From assembly GCA_017647405.1 (NCBI GenBank), contig JAGCKR010000041.1:1-45217 (forward strand): 45,217 nucleotides of DNA, read 5' to 3'. Each line of letters starts with the position of its first letter. The first letter of the stretch is position 1. This DNA is from Alphaproteobacteria bacterium (lineage in GTDB: Bacteria > Pseudomonadota > Alphaproteobacteria > CAAHEQ01 > UBA3637). The notes under the pieces were generated by a model. The model ran no database searches. It worked only from the letters and a program-made list of their open reading frames with translations, and was not told the DNA's origin. The translations under genes were made by a program, and so were the position numbers. This document shows positions 8,234 through 16,884 of this stretch, piece by piece.

Positions 8234-9508
8234 TTACTTTCCGCCGATTTTTGTTTTTCCGCCCATATAAGGTTGAAGTGCGGCAGGGATTTTAACGGAA
8301 CCGTCGGCTTGTTGGTGGTTTTCAATAAAGGCAACTAAAACACGTGGTGTTGCAAGGCCGGTGTTATTTAATGTGTAGGCATATTTAACTTTACCCGTTT
8401 CGTCTTCGCGATAACGAATATTTGTTCGACGGGCTTGCCAATCTAATAAAGATGAACAGCTATGTGTTTCTCTGTATTTATCTTGTCCCGGACACCATGC
8501 TTCAATATCATTCATGCGATATTTTCCAGCACCCATATCACCTGTGCAGTTAGCAATAATTTGATAAGGAATTTCCATTTCCTGCATAATTTCTTCTGCA
8601 TTTTGAAGGATAAAGTTATGCATTTTATCAGATTCGGCAATATCAGCTTTACAAATGATATATTGTTCAACTTTGCTGAATTGATGAACGCGGATAAGTC
8701 CGCGAGTATCTTTACCGGCAGCACCGGCTTCTCTGCGGAAACAAGGAGAAAATCCAGCATACATAATAGGTAAATCTGCTTCTTTTAAAATATCACCGGC
8801 ATGGATGCTGTTTAAAATAACTTCCGCTGTTCCGGCCAAAAATAGGTTATCTTTAGGCATTGAATAAACCGATTCATAATCAAATGGGAAATGCCCTGTA
8901 TGATAAAATGCATTTTCAAATGAGAGTGATGGAACGCTCATTACTTGGAAGCCCTTTGTCATAAGTTTGTTAACGGTATATTGCCATAAGGCCATTTCAA
9001 CTTGTAACAATTCCCCTTTAATACCGACTGTACGGCTACCGCAGATTTGAGAAATCTTTTTAAATTCACCCCAATCGTTTAAATCCATTAAGGCAACATG
9101 ATCTTTCATTTCAAAGTCAAACACAGGTTTTTCACCAACTTGGCGAATCACAACGTTTTCTTCTTCACTTTCGCCACGCGGAACATCCGGGGCTGGAACA
9201 GTTGGAGTCATTCCCATCATGGTTTTAAATTGTTCTTCAAGAGGTTTTAACTCTTCAGCATAAGCGGCAGCTTGTTGACCTGATTGTTTGGAAAGGGCTT
9301 TGATTTCTTCTTTCCGTTCCGGACTTGCTTTTGGCATTTCTTTGCTTAAAGCATTTCTTTTTTGAAGTTCAGCTTCCATTAATTGCTTAATTTGAATTAT
9401 TTTCTTATCAATTAACAGCAATTCGTCAATATCAAGTGTTAAACATTTTTCTTGTAATGTTTTTTTGACCAAATCAGCATTTTCTCTGATGAATTTAATA
9501 TCAAGCAT
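8234..9508 (-). CDS. serS: Seryl-tRNA synthetase
   Basis: The protein has 424 residues, typical for bacterial SerRS. It charges tRNA-Ser and also the selenocysteine tRNA where that exists. The N-terminal 110 residues form the long antiparallel coiled coil that grips the tRNA (MLDIKFIRENADLVKKTL onwards). The class II catalytic core shows motif 2 (FRREAGAAGKDTRGLIRVHQ) and motif 3 (LNNTGLATPRVLVAFIEN), then the usual VKIPAALQPYMGG end. It starts 1 bp after the stop of the UDG gene, so the two form one transcript with translational coupling. Confidence 0.97.
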   Translation of the reverse strand: MLDIKFIRENADLVKKTLQEKCLTLDIDELLLIDKKIIQIKQLMEAELQKRNALSKEMPKASPERKEEIKALSKQSGQQAAAYAEELKPLEEQFKTMMGMTPTVPAPDVPRGESEEENVVIRQVGEKPVFDFEMKDHVALMDLNDWGEFKKISQICGSRTVGIKGELLQVEMALWQYTVNKLMTKGFQVMSVPSLSFENAFYHTGHFPFDYESVYSMPKDNLFLAGTAEVILNSIHAGDILKEADLPIMYAGFSPCFRREAGAAGKDTRGLIRVHQFSKVEQYIICKADIAESDKMHNFILQNAEEIMQEMEIPYQIIANCTGDMGAGKYRMNDIEAWCPGQDKYRETHSCSSLLDWQARRTNIRYREDETGKVKYAYTLNNTGLATPRVLVAFIENHQQADGSVKIPAALQPYMGGKTKIGGK

Positions 9509-9509
9509 T

Positions 9510-10322
9510 TTATTTGTCCTCTTCGTTGTTTGATGCTTTATTTTGAATAAGTTGAGCGAGTTTTTTTAAATCATCCCAAGCATTTTTTCTGGATGTTTGG
9601 GAAGCAGACACCATATCGGGTCCGAAGGTAGAAATAACCTGTATTTCTTTGTTGTTAATGGTTATTTTTTGAACGTTTTGTCTGGCTTTGGAAATACTTT
9701 CAATGCCAAGAAGAGCGCGTGTTGGAATAGCACCGAATATTAAAATAAAATCCGGATTTGTCAATTCAAGCGCTCGTTGGATAAACGGTGTGCAGATTTT
9801 TTCTTCTACTAATGATGGTTTTCTATCTCCCGGTAATCGCCAAGGAATAAGAGGGGCAATATAGGAGTTTTCCGGGGATAATTTAATTGCGGAAAGCATT
9901 TTTTGAAGTAAAACACCTTGTGGTCCCTCAAATAGATGTCCTGTTCTTTCTGCAGGAGCTTTGGGTGCGTCAAAAACACAAAACACAGTCGGATTTTTTT
10001 CTTTTCCGATTCCGATAAAAGTATTTATGGCTGTTTTTTTTAGTGAACAGCCGTCAAAAGAAGAAATCTTATCTTTAAGTTCAATAAGAGAAGCGGCTTC
10101 CTTTGAAAGGCTTTGGGCTTTTGCAACAAAAGATAAACTTTCATCTTGAGGGGGAATAATTGTTTGTTTTGATGGATTGGGAAAGTTCATTTGAAGTGCT
10201 TTTTTAGGTTTCGAGTCCAACTGTTCATTTTTAAATGCTAAAAAACGGTCAACAGGATTTTCTCCGATGACTTCGGTAATGCCGGATAATTGATACCATT
10301 TTAAAATTGCACTATAATTCAT
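9510..10322 (-). CDS. Divergent family-4 uracil-DNA glycosylase-like protein
   Basis: The protein has 270 residues. Order and spacing follow family-4 UDGs of alphaproteobacteria: FDGCSLKKTA near 89-98, motif 1 near 118, a GHLFEGPQGVLLQKML strand-helix, IPWRLPGDRKPS, CTPF at 177, LIFGAIPTRALLG, and a C-terminal AWDDL. As in other alphaproteobacterial members, part of the Fe-S cysteine set is absent. Unusually, the catalytic motifs are altered. GEAPG is replaced by FDAPK (117-121), and the HP.xLLR loop by TFGPDMV (232-238), where a Gly takes the place of the His. It may be a weak or repurposed enzyme. It is co-transcribed with serS. Confidence 0.8.
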   Translation of the reverse strand: MNYSAILKWYQLSGITEVIGENPVDRFLAFKNEQLDSKPKKALQMNFPNPSKQTIIPPQDESLSFVAKAQSLSKEAASLIELKDKISSFDGCSLKKTAINTFIGIGKEKNPTVFCVFDAPKAPAERTGHLFEGPQGVLLQKMLSAIKLSPENSYIAPLIPWRLPGDRKPSLVEEKICTPFIQRALELTNPDFILIFGAIPTRALLGIESISKARQNVQKITINNKEIQVISTFGPDMVSASQTSRKNAWDDLKKLAQLIQNKASNNEEDK

Positions 10323-10348
10323 TTTTTACTTCTTTTTTTTGTAAAAAG

Positions 10349-10378
10349 ATGATAGCATAAAATAACCCAAAAAGTAAA
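10349..10378 (-). promoter_or_regulatory. Possible promoter of the UDG-serS operon
   Basis: Minus strand TTTACT (10373-10378) and TATCAT (10349-10354) lie 18 bp apart in the 82-bp divergent gap. The match is moderate. Confidence 0.45.
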
Positions 10379-10404
10379 GGTTTTTCTATAAATAGGGATT
10401 TGAT

Positions 10405-12132
10405 ATGAAAAAAATTATATATATGATTATGGTTGCAGGTGTTGTGGCCACTGTTTTTTTGTATGATACAATTTCAGTAAATGTTAATAAGTTTGTGAAA
10501 AAAACAGTGTTACAAAAACAAACAAGTTTAAGTGATAAGAAAGAGCTTGATACGTTTTTGAAAACCTCCAGAAAAATACCGGAAACAGCTGAATTGGGCG
10601 CTTATTTAGCGGGTGTTTCAGCGCGAAACAGTGGTGATTTTAAAAATGGTATTTTTTATTTAGAAAAAGCTTATTTAGCTGATAAAGAAAATGAGGATAT
10701 TAGAAGAGATCTTTATGCTTTAAAGGGTGTTTCCGGAGATATTCAGTCTATTTTTGATTTGTTTTCTAAGGATTTTTATAAAGATAGTTCATTGCATTAT
10801 GCTTCAGAATTAAAAGTGGCGCAATTAATTAAAGAAAAGAAATATCAAGAGGCCATAGATATTCTTTCATCTTTTAAAGATACATCTGCATTTATAACTG
10901 CTTTAAAAGCATGGTGTTATGTTGGGCTTGAAGATAAAAATAAAGCTGTTGGGTTATTAAATTCAATCAAGGAAGAATCGCCATTTCATCAAATAAAAAG
11001 ATATCATTTGGCTCTTGTATATGACTATTTTAAAGATGAAAAAACAGCTGAAATTTATTATAATCAATTACAAGGATTAACTAAAAATATCTCATTTACA
11101 TTCTATATTTCTGCAAAAGATTTTTTTGAGCGGAAAAATGAATGGAATGACCAGAATGTTTTTTATAATCAATATCAAAAGTTATCAGAAGAAAATCCTG
11201 TTTTTTATGATGTTGTTTCACAAGTGGGCATGCCTCCTATTAAAACTGTTCAAGAAGCTGTGTCTGAGCTTTTTTATGCTTGGGGAAATAGTCAAGGGGA
11301 TAAGCCTGATTTGGCTGTTTTGTTATCAAATACAGCCATTTTCTTAAATTCAAAGCATGTGATGGCTAAGGTTTGGTCGGCTGAAGTTTTAGATGTGATG
11401 GATTTGGCTGTTTTCGCGCATAAAATTTATGATGATCTTTTAAAAGAAAAACCGGATGCGGATATTGTTTTATATAAAAAGGGTCTTGTTTATATGCATC
11501 ATGGGGATACAGAGGGTTCATTAAAGATTTTTAAAGATCTTTTGAAAAGAAATGTTTCAAATCCTGTTATTTTGCTTTTGGTTGCTCAAGGATATGATGC
11601 AAATGGTGATTGTAAATCTGCTTTGCCACTTTACGAAAGGGCTTTGTTTTTAATGAATAGATGGGGAATCTCTCAAACAAAAAATGTGAAATTTCAAGCA
11701 GCTCAATGCTATTTGAGGGAAAATAATTTTAAAGAATTTGAAAAATACGCATACGCAGCGTTGAAAGAAGATCCTTATGATGCTGATATTTTGAATTATT
11801 TGGCATACGAATGGCTTGAAAGGGATATGAATTTAAAAGAAGCTTTGGCATTTCTTGAAAAAGCGCATGAACAAGCTCCTAATTCGCCGGATATTCTAGA
11901 TTCTCTTGCTTTGGCATATTATAAAAAAGGAGAGCCGGAGAAGGCTTTGCCATATGCTGAGAAGGCGGTTGATGTTTTGGGGGCAAGCTCTGTTGCTAAT
12001 ATGCATTTAGGTGATATTTATCAGGCATTGGGGCGAATCAGAGAAGCGCAATCGCAGTATGAAAAGGCTTTAGCACTACAATTTGATTTAACTCCGGAGC
12101 TTGAAAAAAAGATTTTAGAACGCCTGCAATAG
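10405..12132 (+). CDS. Membrane-anchored TPR protein
   Basis: The protein has 575 residues. One hydrophobic segment at residues 4-20 acts as signal anchor, leaving the rest probably in the periplasm. From about residue 65 the chain is made of helical TPR units, for example AGVSARNSGDFKNGIFYLEK, LYKKGLVYMHHGDTEGSLKI and the best-conserved pair near the C-terminus (LDSLALAYYKKGEPEKALPY, then MHLGDIYQALGRIREAQ). Long TPR proteins of this build are common in alphaproteobacteria and serve as scaffolds; the partner is not known. AGGGATTTGAT precedes the ATG. It is divergent from the UDG-serS operon and followed by the tRNA-tuf promoter. Confidence 0.8.
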   Translation: MKKIIYMIMVAGVVATVFLYDTISVNVNKFVKKTVLQKQTSLSDKKELDTFLKTSRKIPETAELGAYLAGVSARNSGDFKNGIFYLEKAYLADKENEDIRRDLYALKGVSGDIQSIFDLFSKDFYKDSSLHYASELKVAQLIKEKKYQEAIDILSSFKDTSAFITALKAWCYVGLEDKNKAVGLLNSIKEESPFHQIKRYHLALVYDYFKDEKTAEIYYNQLQGLTKNISFTFYISAKDFFERKNEWNDQNVFYNQYQKLSEENPVFYDVVSQVGMPPIKTVQEAVSELFYAWGNSQGDKPDLAVLLSNTAIFLNSKHVMAKVWSAEVLDVMDLAVFAHKIYDDLLKEKPDADIVLYKKGLVYMHHGDTEGSLKIFKDLLKRNVSNPVILLLVAQGYDANGDCKSALPLYERALFLMNRWGISQTKNVKFQAAQCYLRENNFKEFEKYAYAALKEDPYDADILNYLAYEWLERDMNLKEALAFLEKAHEQAPNSPDILDSLALAYYKKGEPEKALPYAEKAVDVLGASSVANMHLGDIYQALGRIREAQSQYEKALALQFDLTPELEKKILERLQ

Positions 12133-12179
12133 ATTTTTTGCTTAAAAATGAGTGGGTTATTAATTTTTTAAAAAAGTGC

Positions 12180-12208
12180 TTGACATCTTGTGATTTTAAG
12201 GGCATAAT
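12180..12208 (+). promoter_or_regulatory. Strong promoter of the tRNA-Tyr/tRNA-Gly/tuf operon
   Basis: TTGACA (12180-12185), a 17-bp spacer, and CATAAT (12203-12208) are followed at once by AGCCC. A G+C-rich discriminator after the -10 is the mark of promoters under stringent (ppGpp) control, as known for stable-RNA and tuf promoters. Start of transcription is near 12215. Confidence 0.8.
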
Positions 12209-12253
12209 AGCCCTACTTGCACAGAGCTTTGTGTAAGTTGTCCGTCCAAAGAT

Positions 12254-12339
12254 GGAAGGGTGGCCGAGTGGTTAATGGCAGCAGACTGTAAATCTGCCGA
12301 CTTATGTCTACGAAAGTTCGAATCTTTCCCCTTCCACCA
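12254..12339 (+). tRNA. tRNA-Tyr (GTA)
   Basis: The gene is 86 nt and includes an encoded CCA. The acceptor stem GGAAGGG pairs with CCCTTCC; the anticodon loop CTGTAAA gives GTA. A long variable arm makes it class II, as expected for bacterial tRNA-Tyr. The T arm is GAAAG-TTCGAAT-CTTTC. Confidence 0.95.
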
Positions 12340-12359
12340 AGGACGAACCCGACTGATGT

Positions 12360-12433
12360 GCGGGTGTAGCTTAATGGTAAAGCTCCAGCCTTCCAAGCTG
12401 ATTACGAGGGTTCGATTCCCTTCACCCGCACCA
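12360..12433 (+). tRNA. tRNA-Gly (TCC)
   Basis: The gene is 74 nt with CCA encoded. Acceptor GCGGGTG/CACCCGC and anticodon loop CTTCCAA (TCC) are clear. The first pair of the anticodon stem is a C-A mismatch and the T stem holds one G-T pair. The order tRNA-Tyr, tRNA-Gly, tuf recalls the tufB operon of other Proteobacteria, here without tRNA-Thr. Confidence 0.95.
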
Positions 12434-12440
12434 ATTAACG

Positions 12441-12480
12441 AAGTCCCTTTTGGGATTTTAATTTTTTAACACTGATCAGT
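12441..12480 (+). promoter_or_regulatory. Hairpin and palindrome between tRNA-Gly and tuf
   Basis: AAGTCCC (12441-12447) can pair with GGGATTT (12452-12458), followed by TAATTTTTT. It could be a weak terminator, a processing site or a barrier protecting the tRNA 3' end. A perfect 10-bp palindrome ACTGATCAGT (12471-12480) follows just before the tuf ribosome site. Confidence 0.4.
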
Positions 12481-12494
12481 TAAGGAAAACAATA

Positions 12495-13685
<1,191 letters not shown>

Positions 13686-13703
13686 TCAAAGCCAAAAACC
13701 AAG

Positions 13704-13733
13704 AAAAGCCCTTGCTTGTCAAGGGCTTTTTTT
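13704..13733 (+). terminator. tuf terminator
   Basis: AAAAGCCCTTG (13704-13714) pairs perfectly with 13720-13730 around CTTGT; a T-run ends at 13733. Confidence 0.9.
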
Positions 13734-13894
13734 CATGTCTTTAATATTTATATTTTGAGGTTTATTATTCATTTATCCTCCCTTTAAAAATTTTTTGATA
13801 CATATAAAAATATGTAATCTATATATTTTTTAAATAAAGTTGTTTTAATTGATGAAAAGTGGTATTTATTTAAGGTATATGAAAAGGAGAAAAA

Positions 13895-14839
13895 ATGCCT
13901 ATTGTTTCTGTTTTAATGCCAATTTATCACACAAATCATCATCATTTAAAAGAAGCTATTGAAAGCATATTAACTCAAACGTATAAAGATTTTGAGTTTT
14001 TAATTCTTAATGATTCGCCTGATGATACTGAAATTGAAAAAATTGTTCTTTCATATCCAGATGAACGTATTAAATATATTAAAAATGAAAAAAATATGGG
14101 AATTACGCCTTCTAGAAATAAATTAATGGAATTAGCCCAAGGCAAATATTTTATGGTGATGGATCATGATGATATTTCTTTGCCGACTCGGATGGAAAAG
14201 CAAGTTAATTTTTTGGAAAATCATGAAGAAGTAGGTGTTGTTGGTTCTTTTGTAAAACATATGGTTGCGAATAAGAAAAAAGAGTATCCTATTGAAAATA
14301 ATTTAATTGAAAAACATTTAATGTTTTCTTGTCCGTTGGCTCATCCTTCAACAATGTTAAGAGCCTCTGTTTTAAAAAAACATCATATTGTTTATGAAGA
14401 AAAATTTTCACCCGCTGAAGATTATTCTCTTTATTGCCGATTAATTGGAAAAACAAAATTTTATAATATGCCAGAAGTATTATTTTTATATCGTGATCAT
14501 GAAGGTAATACATCGCATAAACAGCGAAAAAAAATGGATAAGGCAACTTTTTTGATTTATGAGATGGTGCATCAAAATAAGCCGAATTTATGGACGGAAG
14601 TGGTTGAAAACAGTTTTTTTAGACATCGTTTTTATTTGTTTGGGTTTCCTATTATCTCTTTTAAAACAAAAGGTAAAAAAATTAAGCCGATTTTATCGAT
14701 GTTTTATCAGGCCAATGTTGAAGATAAAATATTTTCCCTTTGTCCATTTATATCTTGTGAAATAATCGGTAAAAAAAGAATTTATAAACTAGCAGGGATT
14801 CCTCTTTGCTGGATAAAGAGTAAATTTATATATAGATAA
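13895..14839 (+). CDS. Family 2 glycosyltransferase (LPS/surface glycan type)
   Basis: The protein has 314 residues. It opens with the GT-A nucleotide-sugar fold: VSVLMPIYHTN, then AIESILTQTYKDFEFLILND, and the metal-binding acidic motif MDHDD near residues 89-93. The segment NMGITPSRNKLMELAQGKY matches GT2 enzymes. The tail holds two similar short strands (LFGFPIISFKTKGKK and LAGIPLCWIKSK), a feature of lipopolysaccharide-type glycosyltransferases. It would add one sugar to a surface polysaccharide; donor and acceptor are unknown. AAAAGGAG precedes the ATG. It stands alone, with a 7-bp inverted repeat (13799-13805/13810-13816) upstream and no other glycan genes adjacent. Confidence 0.85.
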   Translation: MPIVSVLMPIYHTNHHHLKEAIESILTQTYKDFEFLILNDSPDDTEIEKIVLSYPDERIKYIKNEKNMGITPSRNKLMELAQGKYFMVMDHDDISLPTRMEKQVNFLENHEEVGVVGSFVKHMVANKKKEYPIENNLIEKHLMFSCPLAHPSTMLRASVLKKHHIVYEEKFSPAEDYSLYCRLIGKTKFYNMPEVLFLYRDHEGNTSHKQRKKMDKATFLIYEMVHQNKPNLWTEVVENSFFRHRFYLFGFPIISFKTKGKKIKPILSMFYQANVEDKIFSLCPFISCEIIGKKRIYKLAGIPLCWIKSKFIYR

Positions 14840-14867
14840 TACATTATTATGAAAAATATTTTATAAA

Positions 14868-14893
14868 AAAGCCCCTCCGTAAGAAGGGGCTTT
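14868..14893. terminator. Bidirectional terminator between convergent genes
   Basis: AAAGCCCCT (14868-14876) pairs with 14885-14893 over an 8-nt loop. The T-run is better on the minus strand, so it mainly serves the ATPase gene. Confidence 0.75.
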
Positions 14894-14905
14894 AAAATTT
14901 AAATT

Positions 14906-16177
14906 TTATAGTTCTCTAAACATTGGTCGCCCTTGGAACATGCGTGTATTTTGAGCTTCCATGAACGTTGCCAATGAAATTTTTCCTTCCCTGATTGTCA
15001 TGCGCATTTGACAGGCAACCAAAGGATTTGGATTTGCAAATGCTGTATGAATAACAGGTCTTAAAGTTGTTGTTCCTTCTAATTGTTGATGCACAACGCC
15101 TAAAATACCACGGGCAAGCAAGTCGCAAACCAACTTTTCATCTAATCCTGCGCCAGAGGCGTATTTAATGACGGAATTTAAGGCGTCTTCAACGCTGTTA
15201 GCGTGTATAGTTGAAAGAACGAGGTGTCCGGATGTGGCGGCTCGTAAAGCCTGAGAGGCAACTTCCGGCGTTCTAATTTCACCAACAAGAATATATCTTG
15301 GGCGTGACCGTAAGGCGGATTTTAAGGCGTCGCCCCATCTTTCATTTTCAACAGGACTTTGTTTGCATAACCCAAGACCACCATTTTTAGCATAATAAAG
15401 TCCATCAAGCGGCATTTCAGGTGGATCTTCAATTGTGTATAAAAAACCACCATGTGTTTCTAAAAACTCTTTAACCAACGCGGAAACCGTTGTTGTTTTA
15501 CCCATACCAGTTGGACCGGCAAGTAAAATAAGGCCAGATTCGGTTGCTAGTGATGTCATATACTTTACAATTGGCTCTGGCAATCCTAGTTTATGAATAC
15601 TGGGAGTTGATGTTGGCATTTTTCGGCAGTTATATTGAATGCCGGTAGTTGTAACAACTCTTTCTACACGATATGATTCGCTTAAAAAACGGATAGCATA
15701 ACTGGCAGAACCTTGGTATCCTTGCTCCAAAATTTTTAAAAAATCATCTAAATCTTCTGTTTCAAAAGGAACTAATGCAAATTTAGTGTTTTTGTCACGA
15801 ATATATGCAATTTTTTCCGGTGTGAACCAAATATCTGAAAAATCAACATCTTTAACAGATTTTGCAACAAATATTTTTTGCCCTTTGTCGTTTATTTCTT
15901 CATGGGGAACGGATTTTTTTTCAATAACATCAGTCGTAGTTTCATTGACAGGCTCTTGGTGGATAATTTCTTCTTTAGAAGTAAATTCAGGAGCCTTAGG
16001 CATATAAGCAGCATCCTTAAAAGCAGGGGGCTGAGGCATTTGGAATGAGGGTGTGGGAGTTTCTTTTCTAGGTGTTTCAACAAAGGGTGTTTCCGTTTGT
16101 TTTTCTTGTTTTTGCGTATTAAAATTTAAAGGCATAGGTGGTTTTTTTGAAAACAGCATGTTCGTCCCCATATTCAT
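14906..16177 (-). CDS. PilT/GspE/VirB11-superfamily secretion ATPase
   Basis: The protein has 423 residues counting from 16177; a second ATG at 16159 has a better ribosome site (GGGGA) and would remove six residues. Residues 1-105 form a Pro- and Lys/Glu-rich, low-complexity leader. A small N-terminal domain (FSDIWFTPEK) follows. The RecA-like core has Walker A GPTGMGKTT (221-229), Asp box YTIEDPPE (247-254), Walker B ILVGEIR (296-302) and His box SGHLVLSTIHAN (316-327). These define the hexameric ATPases that drive pilus extension or retraction, type II or type IV secretion. No other machine parts adjoin it; the pilin-like protein at 7126 could be a substrate. Exact subfamily is uncertain. 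Confidence 0.85.
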   Translation of the reverse strand: MNMGTNMLFSKKPPMPLNFNTQKQEKQTETPFVETPRKETPTPSFQMPQPPAFKDAAYMPKAPEFTSKEEIIHQEPVNETTTDVIEKKSVPHEEINDKGQKIFVAKSVKDVDFSDIWFTPEKIAYIRDKNTKFALVPFETEDLDDFLKILEQGYQGSASYAIRFLSESYRVERVVTTTGIQYNCRKMPTSTPSIHKLGLPEPIVKYMTSLATESGLILLAGPTGMGKTTTVSALVKEFLETHGGFLYTIEDPPEMPLDGLYYAKNGGLGLCKQSPVENERWGDALKSALRSRPRYILVGEIRTPEVASQALRAATSGHLVLSTIHANSVEDALNSVIKYASGAGLDEKLVCDLLARGILGVVHQQLEGTTTLRPVIHTAFANPNPLVACQMRMTIREGKISLATFMEAQNTRMFQGRPMFREL

Positions 16178-16280
16178 TTTGTTTTCTTTAATTAAAACGC
16201 TATTTTTATTGTTTTTGCAAGTTATTTTATTTTTTTAGCTGTGTTTCATAGTATTTTTTTCTTGTTTTTTCAAAAAGTAC

Positions 16281-16308
16281 TTGTTTTTTTAAAAAAAATG
16301 TGTATAAT
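16281..16308 (+). promoter_or_regulatory. Promoter of the rimP-nusA-infB operon
   Basis: TTGTTT (16281-16286) and a perfect TATAAT (16303-16308) are 16 bp apart. The RNA would start near 16315 and include the hairpin at 16335. Confidence 0.65.
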
Positions 16309-16334
16309 AAAGACATATTCTCAATGGTTTAATG

Positions 16335-16362
16335 AGGGTGAGCTGTTTAGCTCGCCCTTTTT
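16335..16362 (+). promoter_or_regulatory. Terminator-like leader hairpin before rimP (attenuator candidate)
   Basis: AGGGTGAGCT (16335-16344) pairs with AGCTCGCCCT (16349-16358) around a GTTT loop, followed by five T. It lies inside the about 64-nt leader between promoter and rimP start. Premature terminators in front of the nusA operon are known in other Proteobacteria, where NusA level feeds back on read-through; that role here is inference. Confidence 0.65.
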
Positions 16363-16378
16363 GATAAAAGGAAACAAA

Positions 16379-16867
16379 ATGGAAATATGTTCAAAATTAA
16401 CAGATATGTTGTCTCCGTCGTTGGCTGATTTGGGATATGAAATAGTTCGTATCTCTCTTCAAGGTGGTGATGTCAAAACGGTTCAGATTATGGCTGAAAG
16501 AGAAGACAGAAATGCGATGACTTTGGCTGATTGTGAAAAGATCAGTAGAACGGCTTCTGCATTGTTAGATGTCGAAGATATTTTTCAAAATAAATATATG
16601 CTTGAAATTTCATCTCCGGGTGTTGATCGGCCGTTGGTGCGTGAATCTGATTATTCTAGATTTGTTGGATTTGACGCAAAAATTGAAACGCTTCATGATA
16701 TTAATGGGCGTAAACGTTTTAAAGGAAAAATTTTAAGCTATGATGAAGTGACACATACGGTTCATTTTTCTTTTGAAGATCAGCAATTAGAAATCGCTTT
16801 TTCAGAGATCTCAAAAGCAAAATTGTTATTAACAGACACCATTATGCAAAAACAACCTAAAAAATAA
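16379..16867 (+). CDS. rimP: Ribosome maturation factor RimP
   Basis: The protein has 162 residues. RimP helps 30S subunit maturation. I start it at ATG 16379 behind AAAGGAAAC, because the homologous N-terminus begins MEICSKLTDML; the frame is open to 16241 but would run through promoter and leader hairpin. Signatures: LADLGYEIVRISL, MTLADCEKISRTASALLD, and YMLEISSPGVDRPL, with the SH3-like C-terminal domain after residue 90. It is the first gene of the operon with nusA. Confidence 0.95.
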   Translation: MEICSKLTDMLSPSLADLGYEIVRISLQGGDVKTVQIMAEREDRNAMTLADCEKISRTASALLDVEDIFQNKYMLEISSPGVDRPLVRESDYSRFVGFDAKIETLHDINGRKRFKGKILSYDEVTHTVHFSFEDQQLEIAFSEISKAKLLLTDTIMQKQPKK

Positions 16868-16884
16868 AAAAGAAAGGACTAAAA

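Noticed and set aside
9510..10322. Missing Fe-S cysteines in the UDG as a novelty
   Set aside because: The FDGCPLK-type form without the first Cys is, as far as I recall, common to alphaproteobacterial family-4 members; only the catalytic motif changes are unusual.
12196..12469. Open frames on both strands across 12196-12469 that could be read as small proteins
   Set aside because: They lie over tRNA-Tyr and tRNA-Gly, whose cloverleaf pairing is complete.
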